From Skeletonema tropicum (taxonomy: Eukaryota; Bacillariophyta; Thalassiosirophyceae; Thalassiosirales; Thalassiosiraceae), in the NCBI GenBank assembly GCA_037178625.1, contig CM074140.1, forward strand, positions 372,001 to 436,000: a stretch of DNA of 64,000 nt, written 5' to 3'. Below, one piece after another: positions 23,597-34,434 of this stretch (its first letter is position 1; the number at the start of each line of letters is the position of its first letter). The notes under the pieces are model-generated. The model had not been told where the DNA came from. It saw only the letters and a program-made list of their open reading frames with translations, and ran no database searches. Made by a program: the position numbers and the translations under genes.

Positions 23597-23733
23597 TCTC
23601 TAGAGATAGTTGACAGGGCAAATAGAGTTCTTTAATTGGCACACAAGTTTGTAATAATTATCTCGTCCATCATATTATATCCAGACATATCAGAAAGATC
23701 ATAATATTGATCACTTGTCTTCATCAATAGAAA

Positions 23734-24597
23734 CTACCAATCATCTCCAGCATTCGAATTGTGCTCAACATCATACTTATGTCTACTCCTCACGACGACA
23801 CCATCATCATCATCTTTTTGCAGCTCTACCGCCTTCACAACAACATTGGCATCCACATCTAATACTCCATTAGTATCATGATTTCCCTCCTCAGTACTCT
23901 CTCCCTTCAGCTCCAATATTCGTTTCAAATCATACGATTGACCAGTTTTGAGTAGCACACTTAACAATTTGAATTTGGCACGAATACGTTGTATGGATGT
24001 GGATATGTCCAGTTTTGCGTCTAACTGTTGATGATGATTATTTCCAGTTGCGACATCATCATCAATATCATCATCGTCTAGATTGTGTAACAGATGTTGT
24101 GGAGGAGGAAAATCCTCTATCAGTGTGATGATATCCCTTGCCAGTGTTGTACACCGATCCAATCTAGAGCTAGTTCTGTTGGATGATGTTGTTGATTTTT
24201 TGTTCTGTGCAGATTGTTGCATATTATTGCCGCTCGTAGTTCCATCATCATCATCATCATCATCACCGTTGTCTATATTATTCGATGATTGTTCCTCATT
24301 CCGCTGCTGCTGTAGTTTCAACCCATCCAAAAGCTCCATACAAAAATTGAACACATACCCCAATTCCAAACCAACCTCCCACCCCTTCGTTCGACCAATA
24401 CTTCGTCCCTCATTGAAACTAGCTGTACGTCCCGCAATTCGACCAGCTTCTTTGGATGACTGAGATATTTCATGAGAGGGATCGAGGAGTGAGAGTGAGG
24501 AGAATGGATCGTCGATTATAGTGATGTTAGAGGAGGAGGAGGAGATTGGTTGATGTGTCCTCTTGTTCTCTATGAATTCATCATGATGATCGTTCAT
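23734..24597 (-). CDS. LTO1: LTO1-like deca-GX3 protein, copy 1
   Basis: 287 residues. The hallmark is a run of glycines every four residues (EAGRIAGRTASFNEGRSIGR, continuing TKGWEVGLELGY). This is the deca-GX3 motif of the Yae1/Lto1 family. In yeast and human these proteins bridge the cytosolic Fe-S targeting complex and the ribosome-recycling ATPase Rli1/ABCE1. The protein ends GDDW, and a C-terminal aromatic residue is the signal recognised by the CIA targeting complex in Lto1. The rest is diatom-specific acidic, Asn and Gln-rich filler. The protein is identical to the copy at 34435-35298. About 130 bp of native upstream sequence is kept, so both copies may be expressed. Confidence 0.75.
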   Translation of the reverse strand: MNDHHDEFIENKRTHQPISSSSSNITIIDDPFSSLSLLDPSHEISQSSKEAGRIAGRTASFNEGRSIGRTKGWEVGLELGYVFNFCMELLDGLKLQQQRNEEQSSNNIDNGDDDDDDDGTTSGNNMQQSAQNKKSTTSSNRTSSRLDRCTTLARDIITLIEDFPPPQHLLHNLDDDDIDDDVATGNNHHQQLDAKLDISTSIQRIRAKFKLLSVLLKTGQSYDLKRILELKGESTEEGNHDTNGVLDVDANVVVKAVELQKDDDDGVVVRSRHKYDVEHNSNAGDDW

Positions 24598-24724
24598 TGT
24601 ATAGATATTGAATTATTATGATGTTGCTAACAATCTCGTATATATATGATGTATCGCAGGGACCACACAAGCAAATCACTTTTCGCATGAGAGGATAGAT
24701 AATAATATGATCAGAAGTGTAATA

Positions 24725-26163
24725 TCGATGTGATAGTAGGTGATACGAGTTTAAGTTGAATTATTGCGTGTAAAATTGCGCAACGTAGAAAATGTACCGG
24801 CCTCTACGGTAGGAATTAAATCACTTTTTCGCAATAATTCTTCAACCCTCAACCATGGCGATTGCCACCTACTACACTACATCATGCTACTACATCAACA
24901 CTAACGATGTTTTGATGCTACCCCCGCCACCATCCTTCACTTCACTCACTTGGTGATGATTCCGCCGCTTGGTTTGGTCAGATTCGGTTAATATCCACTA
25001 TTTTATGGTGGTCGATGCTAGGCCATTTTTTTGTAAAATTTTGAGTGCACATGTAGAATGTAGTAAAGTTTAATAATAATGGATTATTTTGACCATATAC
25101 ATCCTAAGAAACGCCCCAATACTTGTCTATATACTTGTAATATCCAAAGGGACTGTGATGTTTGTTGGGATGAGTGTTGTTTGACCCAATTATTCAATAT
25201 AACCCACATCGACGGATGTCAAAATTACCGCCGAATTCTTATCCCTCCACATCATATCAATGAAGACAGTCCTTCTACACTAATGTACGTCGAAGCCGCA
25301 CCAGCAATAACCATTGAAAAATGTCTTCGTGCGATCGAAGCGACACGATGTTGGTGTTTGTGGTTTATTGTTGCGTCGTGAGTGAGAAAATTATGTCATG
25401 GAATCGACAATCGACATCCCACGGGAGCACTACAGTCTGTGTAATATTTCGTCGATAGTATCATTCATTGGAAGGTTGTTATATTGCTATTAACATGCTA
25501 TATCATCGGGTGGTAAAACCTTTCACATATTAATGTATTGGTTGGATAGGAGAACCATGATGTGGTGTAGAATTTGAGATCGAAAAAGCAGCACGCAGCA
25601 CATGATATGCAGCTCGGCTGTTGAGTGTGTCGTCCATATCATCGGTCACAAGCACTTCGAATATTGCCATTGTTATGTTGTATCATCGTATAGTGAAGAA
25701 GGAGGCGATGCTACCATTAATTTATCTTTAGTGATGTGATGGATGAGGAAGCATGTGGTGGATTTGACATCGAAAAACCCACGCAAGATCGCCTATTAAG
25801 AGCATGGCCACGCTAAAGATGGAAGCAAAAGGCGCATCCCTGACCATATTTGATGTATGGGTGGAAATCTACGGTGGAGGAAAGTCATAGATCGTCTGCA
25901 GTGTCATCAACATTGACTCCGGCGGTGATGGATGTCGAGCGGTTCAAATTTACACTTTCAACGCATCTGGAACAGTGGTAGTTATGTTCACATCAATCAA
26001 TGTTAAGACCTTTCCGATCCGCAGATCTTTGTAGGCAATATTTGTAGACATGTTGGAAGAGTGTCGGGCGGTCTAATGATTAGGCCCAGTTGATTACGAC
26101 GGTGGTGAAGTCCATTTTACATTCGTCGGCGTCATGATTTTTTTACTTTTTTGAGGTCGATGT
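24725..26163. other. unique spacer U, no supported gene
   Basis: Unique AT-rich DNA between the arms. A short inverted pair GTTGAATTATTGCG / CGCAATAATTCTTCAAC lies at about 24755-24847. A Cys-rich 100-codon frame (25079-25381) has no recognisable domain and may be chance. Confidence 0.45.
25079..25381 (+). CDS. hypothetical small Cys-rich ORF (doubtful)
   Basis: 100 codons from an ATG, with a cluster CLYTCNIQRDCDVCWDECC. No domain, homologue or partner copy was recognised, and the surrounding DNA looks non-coding. Listed only because nothing else covers this stretch. Confidence 0.15.
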   Translation: MDYFDHIHPKKRPNTCLYTCNIQRDCDVCWDECCLTQLFNITHIDGCQNYRRILIPPHHINEDSPSTLMYVEAAPAITIEKCLRAIEATRCWCLWFIVAS

Positions 26164-26171
26164 ACCTTCAG

Positions 26172-27098
26172 TAGTGTTGAAAAATTTCTAAGGGAGAAAT
26201 TTCAGCACTGAAACTTACTGGAAAATTTCAGGGTGAAATTGTTGATAAATTTGGCCAAAATTGAAATTCTCAAAAGTTCTGGCGGGAAGGCCAATATCGC
26301 TCCAATATCGCTAACACGAAAAACCAAAAACTGATCCCAGGGGACAGAAGGTTGGCTTACTCGATGAGCATCACTTGATGGCTTTCCTCTGTGACCCCAA
26401 GTCTCGTGCCTGGAGGAATGTATTCTACCTGCAGACAAACAAGACCGCACTTGTGAGAAAGATGATTGAGTGGTATGTGGCCTTGGGTGTTGATGGTTTG
26501 GACGAGATGCAGAAGAGAGTGCTCAAGGATTTCGAGAACTTTGATACTGAGTCGAATGACTGGTATCATTCTTTTGCAGATCCACTTCCGCTGGTTCCAT
26601 CTTCTGAGGAACTGGAAAAGAGTAACAAGTCTTTCAGTATCAAAGAAGTGGTAAAGTATGCAAGAGGACTGGACGCTTGGGGTGGTTTGAGTGTTACGCA
26701 GGAATGTCCGACTTCTATCGACTCGTTGCAAAGCCTCTACTGTCCATGGGAACGGTGGGGTCTATGGATTGCGAACGTCGGGCCAAACCTTTGAAGCACA
26801 TCATTCTTACTAAGGTCCGGAATAGGATGAAGGATGGCACTGGAATTGCCCTTCTTCGAAGATATGAAAACCTTCATCATATCATGCATGCGAAGAAGGT
26901 GCTTGGGAAGAGGATTTCTGAGACGCTTTGAGAGTGTGGTGGCTGGTTGGATTGTGAGTGTTCGTACAAGAGAAATTGTGTGGTCTTAAGTTTAGAATAA
27001 GCTGTAGTGAAATTTGTTTTTGAAATTCCCTTGAAATTCCTGAAATTTCACCCTGTAACTTTCACAAATCTCAGAAAGGGTGAAATTTTTCAACACTA
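26172..27098. mobile_element. hAT-like non-autonomous element
   Basis: 927 bp with inverted ends TAGTGTTGAAAAATTTC and complement, flanked by an exact 8 bp target duplication ACCTTCAG (26164-26171 and 27099-27106). Both features are typical of the hAT superfamily. It carries the decayed 3' end of a transposase gene. Confidence 0.85.
26375..26934 (+). pseudogene. hAT transposase C-terminal fragment, frameshifted
   Basis: Two overlapping frames (26375-26794 and 26677-26931) make one broken coding region with a shift near 26670-26690. The second part, containing SMGTVGSMDCERRAKPLKH followed by a leucine/arginine helix ending LLRRYENLHH, has the layout of the hAT C-terminal dimerisation region (S...ER...R..L). 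The catalytic core is absent. Confidence 0.65.
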
Positions 27099-27308
27099 AC
27101 CTTCAGGCGATAGTTTGGTAGGGAAAATGATGGAATTACCCCAAAGAATAATATATCTATAGAATCCTCATCGAAGTCTCTTTCTGTAGTACCTATGATG
27201 TTACTTTTGCGATTAGAGCTCATACAAAGAAGTTATAACAAGACTTCAATATCTCGCAAAATCTCTTTTTGGAGTGTAAAATAAAGGGGTTCGCAATAAT
27301 TCAACTCG

Positions 27309-27612
27309 TATATCCCAGATAAATTTAACCTGCAGTTTTACTGCTGGTAAGAAAATGGCGGCAAAGCGGTCTGGCCTTTACCTGCAGTTGAACTGTAGGT
27401 AAGGAACATAGTGTTCCTACGTACATCGTACGGAGGGGGAAATGGGAAAAAAGAGGAGGAACCTAAGTGTGTAAAACGGGGGCAAAGGTACATAGGAATT
27501 AATATTACCTTACCAGCAGTTTTACTGCAGGTAAGGGATTTCTACGTAGCCTGGTATGTTTTCTACGGTAACCAGCAGTAAAACTGCTGGTATGAAATTT
27601 ATCTGGGATATA
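27309..27612. mobile_element. MITE with CCAGCAGTTTTACTGC hairpins, arm A' copy
   Basis: Mirror copy of 22716-23019, same length, carried inside the duplicated arm rather than inserted independently. Confidence 0.75.
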
Positions 27613-28144
27613 GTTAGTGATAGTGATAGGTAGGCCGGCCGGCATCGGGCATCAGCATGGATGGGTGGCTGCTTTGCTTGAGTGTGGGGCTTTCGGTTAT
27701 TTCTGTATTACGGTAACTACGAATGTAATATGCAGAATTGGCCGATTTTGGTGAAGTAGGAAACTTATTAGGCCGAGGCCAATATAATGAGTGAAAATTA
27801 TAAATTGATTTTTTTCCGATAGAAGAAGACATGCTCGAATCGAGTTCACCTTGTCCGGTCGTTTAAATTGATCACATCACATGCTAAACGCGATGCCAAT
27901 TGTGAGTTTTGGACGCCATGTTAGTTACCTAGTCGATGGAAATCCCGGAGTCTTGGAGTTCGCGGGAGAGTGCGAGAAAGGTGGACGGCATTATCCGTTG
28001 AGTACCGCTTGAACTAAGACATACCTTTCTATATGTCTAATCCTAGAGGAAAAACATTTACATATCCTCTAATTGCAACCTAAGTATTTACATATCTAGT
28101 CCTAGTGACAACAGTTTCTCTATTAGAAGTAAAAGGTATATGTA

Positions 28145-28848
28145 TACGGTGGACGTGGACGTGGACCCAGAATAACAAAGAGGGCCAATTCTACATAGGA
28201 ACTCCTCGAAACGGGCATCCCCCCTTTAAAAATCCCGGTTTATTTTTATTTTGGATCCTTTTGGACGCAGAATTTTTTCATCTCATAAGGATTCTGTCCG
28301 ATCGACTCATCCTTATTGAGTCTCCATGGCACTCGGGACTCATCCAGTGGTCATCGGTCATTCCTTAGCCGATCGTGACTGGTTGATCAGCCATAAGCTG
28401 ACCATCATCGTTTCACGGCCATGATTCGATCGTGCCTCATCATAGACTAAGCCACTACTAGCTCACTCTTTTCTTCGCCCGATCATGTTCATCTTCATGT
28501 CGCTTATGTGGTGCTCCCTGTCACGTTCTTACTCTTCGTCTTTCGACCTCATCGTTGTTATCATCATTCGAGACTTCACGTCTTTGCCTTTCGCTCTACC
28601 TACATTCTTCGGCTTATCCGCCGAATTTTTTCATCTGCGTCCGCCACAGAAAATAAACCGGGATTTTTAAAGGGGGGATGCCCGTTTCGAGGGGTTCCTA
28701 TGTAGAATTGGCCCTCTTTGTTCTTCTGCACAACTCTATCCCCCAACAAAAGATTGATACAGCACAGTTATTGGAAAGAGACACAAAAATAGACACAGAG
28801 TCACCATTGTTACACACTCATTCTGCGTCCACGTCCACGTCCACCGTA
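28145..28848. mobile_element. foldback/MITE-like element, arm A' copy
   Basis: Mirror copy of 21484-22187, 704 bp, with the same GTGGAC inverted ends. Confidence 0.7.
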
Positions 28849-29448
28849 AGGAACGGCCTAGGTACTTACATAAAGCCTCGTTATTAGAAGACGCGTTAGG
28901 CCTGGAGGAATCGATATTGGAATACCGTGAAAGACGTTATGAAATGATTCTTCAATCTTGTCAATTCTGCAATGAATTCTAAAGAACAATATTTGCATTC
29001 CTCAGTTTACACATTCGTAGGAAATAGTATGTTTTGTCAGTAGTACTCTGTGTTGGACACGCGTTCCGTAGAACTTCTATGTAGGAATAGTAGAAATCCG
29101 CTCGGATTTTTTGCGCGTTGACAGAGGCTCCTTGAAAGTGCGTAAATAAGAGTAGAAGGTAGAAGGGAAGGGTGTTCCGTGTCGTAGCTCTCTAGTCATT
29201 GGAAGACGTTATATAACAGAAATTTTAAAGTACGTCTGGTGGGCCCTCAAGAGGCGACATTATCGAAGACGTAGCAAGGCGGGGTCATTCGTAGTGGCCA
29301 AAGCTCTAAGAGAGCTGCCAGCAAGAACACGAAACACAAAGGAACTCTCTCCGCTATCCAGACGCCATCCTTCTCATTGGATAGGACAAAGTGCAAGTTG
29401 TTGAGAGTAATCACAACAACATTACTCTCTCATGAAACTAAGTAGAAG

Positions 29449-31197
29449 ATGACGGAGCAGCATATCTCCTTTACTTCCGATGAAGAGATTGATGAAAGTC
29501 TCTACACCAATTATGGGTTTCCTCCGAGTCCAAGTTTTTCACCACTTTCGTCACCCAAACGAAACCAGTCGACGCATGCGAGGTATGACGATCATGAAAT
29601 CCCAGTGGATGGGATGTGCTTCTCCTCTGTGCCTTTTGATTGGGGTGTAGGTGTAGGTGTAGCTGAAGAAGAAGCCCAACCCACAGTAGCCCATTTCTCA
29701 CTGCATCAGTCAGCATCAGCAAACCGCTCAACAGATACTCAACCTCTCCTCCCTTCCAATTCCTATGATGCATGCTCTCCTGCAGCATCTTCTTCGTGTC
29801 ATTGGGAGATACAGCAGCCGTTCACGATGCAGGGAACTTATCCTTCGTGCTCGGCACAGCCTCCGCCTATTGCATCCAATTCTCCTCATAATGAGTTTCT
29901 TTCTGCTGTACAACGATCCACATGCAGCATTCCAACGAGCTATGATAGCGCTCATCTCCCATGCAATGGTACTATCACTGATCCAAAAAAGAGTAATATT
30001 GCGTGCGACTCTCCTGAGTTAGAGTTCTCCCGCGATGAGCAGCCTGATGAGGAGGAGGTGCAAAGTGTTGAATCTTCTGATTCTCTGTTGAAAAAAAATG
30101 TGCCAGACGTCAACCTTGATCAAGATCATCATCCTACGGCGCTTTCGGTACCCTATGATCAAAAGTTTTTGGACCCTGTATATAGCTTCATTCGAAATTC
30201 GTGTTTGGAAGTGTTTGTAATTGGAATAGAGCACAACGCTTCGGGTTCTGAAGGGCGTGGACGTGGAATCAAGCCTCTCAAAGAGGGTCAGATTGGCTTA
30301 AGATGTGCTTTTTGTAAGCACATTCCTAAAGGGAAAAGAGCCAATCAGGCTGTATCGTACCCTTCGAAAACGTTACATATCTTCGAGTCTGTGAGGAATT
30401 ATCAACGCATTCACTTCGAGGCTTGTGAATACATTCCCACGGAGCTCAAAAAGATCCATAGGGAGTTGGTGTCAAACAAATCTGCCAGGAAGGTCCAACT
30501 AAAGTACGTCAAGGCCTACTTTGCAGAAACAGCTTGTGAGATTGGCATGGTAGAGAAACCCAATGGTCTCTTCTTTGGTGCACGTCCCAATACAAGTGGG
30601 AAGCCCTCAGAGAAACTTCGAGCAATCATGAGCCTTGCAGAAAATCCATCCGCACGCAAAGATCGACAACTACAGGACCTCTTGTTTCCCAAGGTGGATG
30701 AACGAATAGGGAATTCAAAGTTTTCTCATATTGCCTCGGAAAAGACCCGTCAGGTAATCAAAAATTGTCGAGGGGAAAAGGCAGCCTTTGTGTATCCATC
30801 CGATTTTCCAACTATTAGCGATTTCCGCTTCGTCCTATACCATCAGTTTGCTCCATGTAGACCATCTACCAAAGCACTGAGACGACGTAAGTTCAAGCCT
30901 GATAACTTGCACACTCTTTCAGGTCTCTGTTGCAAATACTGCGCAAAGGCTCATCCGGGGGAAGAGCATGATGGGCTGTTCTTCCCACTTGATTTGGAGT
31001 CGCTTAATGACTCTGCTTTCTTCAATAGCTTGACGTCTCACATAGTTACTTGCCGTCATGTCCCACTTAGTACCAAGGAAGCGTTGAAAGAATTGCAGGA
31101 TTTAGGTGCAGAACACGGAGTTCTTACGAAGAGAGGTGCCAAGAGGATGTTCTTGAAGAAACTTTGGAACAGAATGTCAAATTACTACCCTCATTAA
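29449..31197 (+). CDS. two-zinc-finger protein, arm A' copy
   Basis: 582 residues, homologous to 19143-20903 and intact. It keeps both C-x2-C...H-x3-4-C modules (RCAFCKHIP and CCKYCAKAHPG). Differences from the partner include loss of QH near the start, ELEF for EIEF, PDEEE for PGQEE, KSARKVQLKYVKAYF for KSAKKVQRKYIKAYF and RRRKFKP for RRRKIKP. They cluster in the regions before and between the fingers. Function unknown, probably DNA binding. Confidence 0.75.
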   Translation: MTEQHISFTSDEEIDESLYTNYGFPPSPSFSPLSSPKRNQSTHARYDDHEIPVDGMCFSSVPFDWGVGVGVAEEEAQPTVAHFSLHQSASANRSTDTQPLLPSNSYDACSPAASSSCHWEIQQPFTMQGTYPSCSAQPPPIASNSPHNEFLSAVQRSTCSIPTSYDSAHLPCNGTITDPKKSNIACDSPELEFSRDEQPDEEEVQSVESSDSLLKKNVPDVNLDQDHHPTALSVPYDQKFLDPVYSFIRNSCLEVFVIGIEHNASGSEGRGRGIKPLKEGQIGLRCAFCKHIPKGKRANQAVSYPSKTLHIFESVRNYQRIHFEACEYIPTELKKIHRELVSNKSARKVQLKYVKAYFAETACEIGMVEKPNGLFFGARPNTSGKPSEKLRAIMSLAENPSARKDRQLQDLLFPKVDERIGNSKFSHIASEKTRQVIKNCRGEKAAFVYPSDFPTISDFRFVLYHQFAPCRPSTKALRRRKFKPDNLHTLSGLCCKYCAKAHPGEEHDGLFFPLDLESLNDSAFFNSLTSHIVTCRHVPLSTKEALKELQDLGAEHGVLTKRGAKRMFLKKLWNRMSNYYPH

Positions 31198-31603
31198 GAG
31201 AGAGGTGTTGTTAGGTTTAGTGATTTGAGCAATGAAGAGTGTGTGTCTACAGCGCCAAGCAATCTGAGCAATCAATGAAAAGTTTTTCTTGAGAAACTTT
31301 GGGCCAGAAAATGCGCATTATCACTATTCCTGGCTCCCCGAGAGGGGGGTGTTATAATGTTAGTGATTTTAGCAATGAAGAGTGACTGCAATAATGAGTA
31401 CTCTTCTTAGAATATTAGGTGTTTAAGTGTGAAGTAGATAATTAGATGAATAAAGTAGGAGAAGCCCCACACAAATAGAAGGTGATGAACACAAGCTTCC
31501 TAAATGTCATATAAGTAATTTTGTTTTCTTTTTTCAGTTCTAATTTCTATTTCCAACTCCCTCCACCCATCTATCTTATCTATCTGTACAATGATTGATC
31601 ATT
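31198..31603. other. intergenic between convergent genes (arm A')
   Basis: Mirror of 18737-19142; probable 3' UTRs. Confidence 0.45.
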
Positions 31604-32737
31604 TTAATGATAACACATATTCTGATAATCTTGATCCTCAGCATCTTGCATCTTTTCATCAAAGTCTGCATCAACATCATCTGGAACGGGGACACGAGTA
31701 ACACACCCACACGTTTGACAGAAGAATTGTTTGGCAAAAGGAGCTGTAAACAATTCACAGTTGCATTTCTCACAATACACAGACTTGGGAAGTCGCGGCG
31801 TTGGGAAGGGTAGTGCTATGTAGTAATCATTAGTTTGGACTGGCATTTGGACGCTCTTTTTTCCGGCGCTGCTTTCAGGTGAAGGTGTTTTCATTTGGAC
31901 GTTCTTTTCTCCGGCGCTGCTTTCAAGTGAAGGTGTTTTCAGGTTACTGCTGTTCCCCTGCGCATGCGAGGCTTTTTGTAACCTGTCTGCTTGATTCAAG
32001 CGTTCACATTCAGCTGCCTGTTCGGCTACGTGTTGCGTCGATGATGATTCGAAAGGGGAGGGTTCTTGAGAAGCACTATCATCTAGAATCATGTTGTCGT
32101 TTCTGTCTTGTTGTGGCGCCCCCACCTGAGAAAACTGTTGCTGAGCCTCTTCATACCTCTCACGTGCTACCTCAAGTCTTCTGTGTTCCAATAAGGCAGC
32201 AAGTCTTGGATTGGTTGGTATGAAATTCCCAGCACTGGCACATGATCTACGCATATTGACGAGACGCTCACAAGATACCCATGCATGATGATAGGCGGGA
32301 TCTCTACTGGCTCTTTCTGAGTCGTAGTCACCCATGATATTACGGGATGTAAAAGCTTGCCACGTGGGATCGTCGGCTGCACAGACAAAGCCTCCTGGAC
32401 GGGTACGCTGCTGACCTCTCTCCCTCTGCGGGTGTGGTGGAGATGACGGCGAGGAGGATGCGACCCCCTCGCCCAGCTGCTCGTGAGCAGAGTCACTTGA
32501 ATCGGATCTGCAGCTACCCACAGAGTTGCCATCACCCCCACTCAAATCCTGTTGCTGCTGTTGTCGCGCTTCCGCCAATTTACGTTGACGGCGATGAAAG
32601 TAGGCCAAATTCCTTCGCTCCCAAATAGTATTCAATTCTTCTGCGCTCATGCCGGCATATCGACTTGTGTCATCGGAGTCCTCGCTGTCGGAAGAGCGGA
32701 TGGAGACCGTGGAGGGTGATATTGATCCTGATCTCAT
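31604..32737 (-). CDS. zinc-ribbon protein, arm A' copy
   Basis: 377 residues from the ATG at 32737. A longer in-frame start exists 42 bp upstream, but that stretch is out of frame in the partner copy. Same C-terminal double CxxC ribbon as 17558-18736, two instead of three copies of the 16-residue repeat, one inserted Val (STVSIRSS), and Val for Ala in the LEVARERYEE segment. Confidence 0.7.
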   Translation of the reverse strand: MRSGSISPSTVSIRSSDSEDSDDTSRYAGMSAEELNTIWERRNLAYFHRRQRKLAEARQQQQQDLSGGDGNSVGSCRSDSSDSAHEQLGEGVASSSPSSPPHPQRERGQQRTRPGGFVCAADDPTWQAFTSRNIMGDYDSERASRDPAYHHAWVSCERLVNMRRSCASAGNFIPTNPRLAALLEHRRLEVARERYEEAQQQFSQVGAPQQDRNDNMILDDSASQEPSPFESSSTQHVAEQAAECERLNQADRLQKASHAQGNSSNLKTPSLESSAGEKNVQMKTPSPESSAGKKSVQMPVQTNDYYIALPFPTPRLPKSVYCEKCNCELFTAPFAKQFFCQTCGCVTRVPVPDDVDADFDEKMQDAEDQDYQNMCYH

Positions 32738-34434
32738 TGTTTCTGTTGTTGTCCTCGTTTTCGCACCTTCTGTAATCAAAACACTAGCGTAAGTACAATA
32801 TTGCTTAGCCGCGGCCGGCTTGGTTACAGAGGTTGAACTTCTTGGTGCGCTTTTGTTAGCTGGAAGCTGTCTGAAAAGAAGTGTCTCCGGTCTGCACTAA
32901 CCATCTGTCCTCATCTGTCTACGAGAACCGGTTCTCTCACTCGCTTTTACCTATTCCACGTACATGTAGATTGGGGTTCGCAAACTTTACCTGGGAGAAG
33001 GTTGGTGGACACTAGAGTAAATCGCCCTAACCCTAATCCTAACCCTAACTTGGTATATGTACTCCTACAGGGACCCTAAGCGAGCTAGAACCCCGGGGGT
33101 CTAAGAATTGGCTAGTCTGATCTAGGGGGGTCAAACTTTCGGAATAATCACATACTAATTCCTAAGTTGAGGGGGAGGGGGGTCTAAATATTTGCTCTCT
33201 CTCTCTCTTAGGGGGGGTCTAAGCTGGGATATGGGGGTTATACTGCTCATTTGGAATGAATTTGCAAGCACCTATTTTGTGCGACGCTTAACTTTTTTCT
33301 CGTGGGAGTTTTAGCTCCGTTATTTTTTTTAAACGTGCGTCAGTTCTTCCTCTGTGTTTTGATCTAACCGCCGTTTGTGTTTATGTGGGTAGCAAAAGTG
33401 CTAAGCGTGAGTCGCACAATTAAGCCAATTCTTTTATGTGCCCTGAATTAAGCAACCTCCTCCAATTTGCTCCAACTTGAAGTTGTGTCAATTGAGTGTG
33501 GCTTCCGATGAAAACCCAGTACCGTTTCCATATGTACCAGTTCCTATGTACATACGGTACTCACTTGCCATCAACCATCAAAATGGAACCAGACCATGGT
33601 GAAAACCTACTTACGACCCTCAATAACGCAGTAACTAGACGGGTTTTGACCTTACTTGCAGTGGTAATCTTCATTCCTTGGCCATTAGGGTCTTATTGAT
33701 ACCTTACTTTCCACCATTAGCCCCATATTAAAATTCGACTTGCAAACTGAACGCAAATGAACAGTAAGGTATATGTATTGCACTCCCTGATAGATCGTAA
33801 AGCAAGGCCCTTCCTTGGCCCTACGGTCTACATATACGGTAAAAAGCTCGCAGCCGTGATCATTGATCATAGCCCATTTTCTTGATAATCAAGTAGCGGA
33901 AAATGAATGTACCTAATTCCTACGAGAATGAGGTCATTAAAGATCAGCTTAGTGACTTTGTGAGGCAAAAGGATGTTGTGTACAGCTCAGTCTCTCAGTG
34001 TGTGGTATCATAAATAAGTGATTAGTTTAGGATTGTATTCGGGAGCTATTTACTGGGCAAGCTGGATCTGAACTTGCCCATTTTAGGTAATAAGAGGAGT
34101 GCAGTCTATCTCAATAGTTCAGTAGCAAGTCCGTATTGTTGCCCGCCGGCGTTCAGTGACCGCCCAAAATAAGTATGTAGGAGTATGACTCAACAGCGGT
34201 TTTGTGAAGTGCATACATACTTATGCATGCAGCACGTGACCCAGAGAATTGAATACCGGTCTTTGACACACATTGATATGCCGCTTACAGCAGGCATTAT
34301 GTCGTACTTATTACACTTCTGATCATATTATATCTATCCTCTCATGCGAAAAGTGATTTGCTTGTGTGGTCCCTGCGATACATCATATATATACGAGATT
34401 GTTAGCAACATCATAATAATTCAATATCTATACA
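32738..34434. other. gene-free outer part of arm A' and LTO1 promoter side
   Basis: Contains the mirrored telomere-like tract (33025-33048), C-rich blocks, the dispersed repeat (about 33440-33760) and the diverged promoter remnant up to 34308. Then come 126 bp of native sequence upstream of the LTO1-like gene. Confidence 0.5.
33025..33048 (-). repeat. interstitial telomere-like repeat, arm A' copy
   Basis: Complement of 17248-17271: four CCCTAA-type hexamers, one with a substitution. Confidence 0.85.

Larger units (their letters stand above)
23195..24724. repeat. inverted repeat arm B
   Basis: 1530 bp, inverted relative to 34309-35833. Carries the tail of the dsRBD gene and a full LTO1-like gene. 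It is joined to arm A through five extra bases (23190-23194). Confidence 0.9.
27139..34308. repeat. large inverted repeat arm A'
   Basis: Inverted copy of 15987-23189. Its right end abuts arm B' at 34308/34309 with no shared bases. Non-coding parts look about 99 percent identical by eye. Differences are clustered in the zinc-finger gene, simple repeats and one local rearrangement. Confidence 0.9.

Noticed and set aside
15987..34308. One giant transposon with 7.2 kb terminal inverted repeats
   Set aside because: No transposase or target duplication fits these ends, and the A-B-U-A'-B' order with host gene fragments is better explained by an inversion with duplicated breakpoints.
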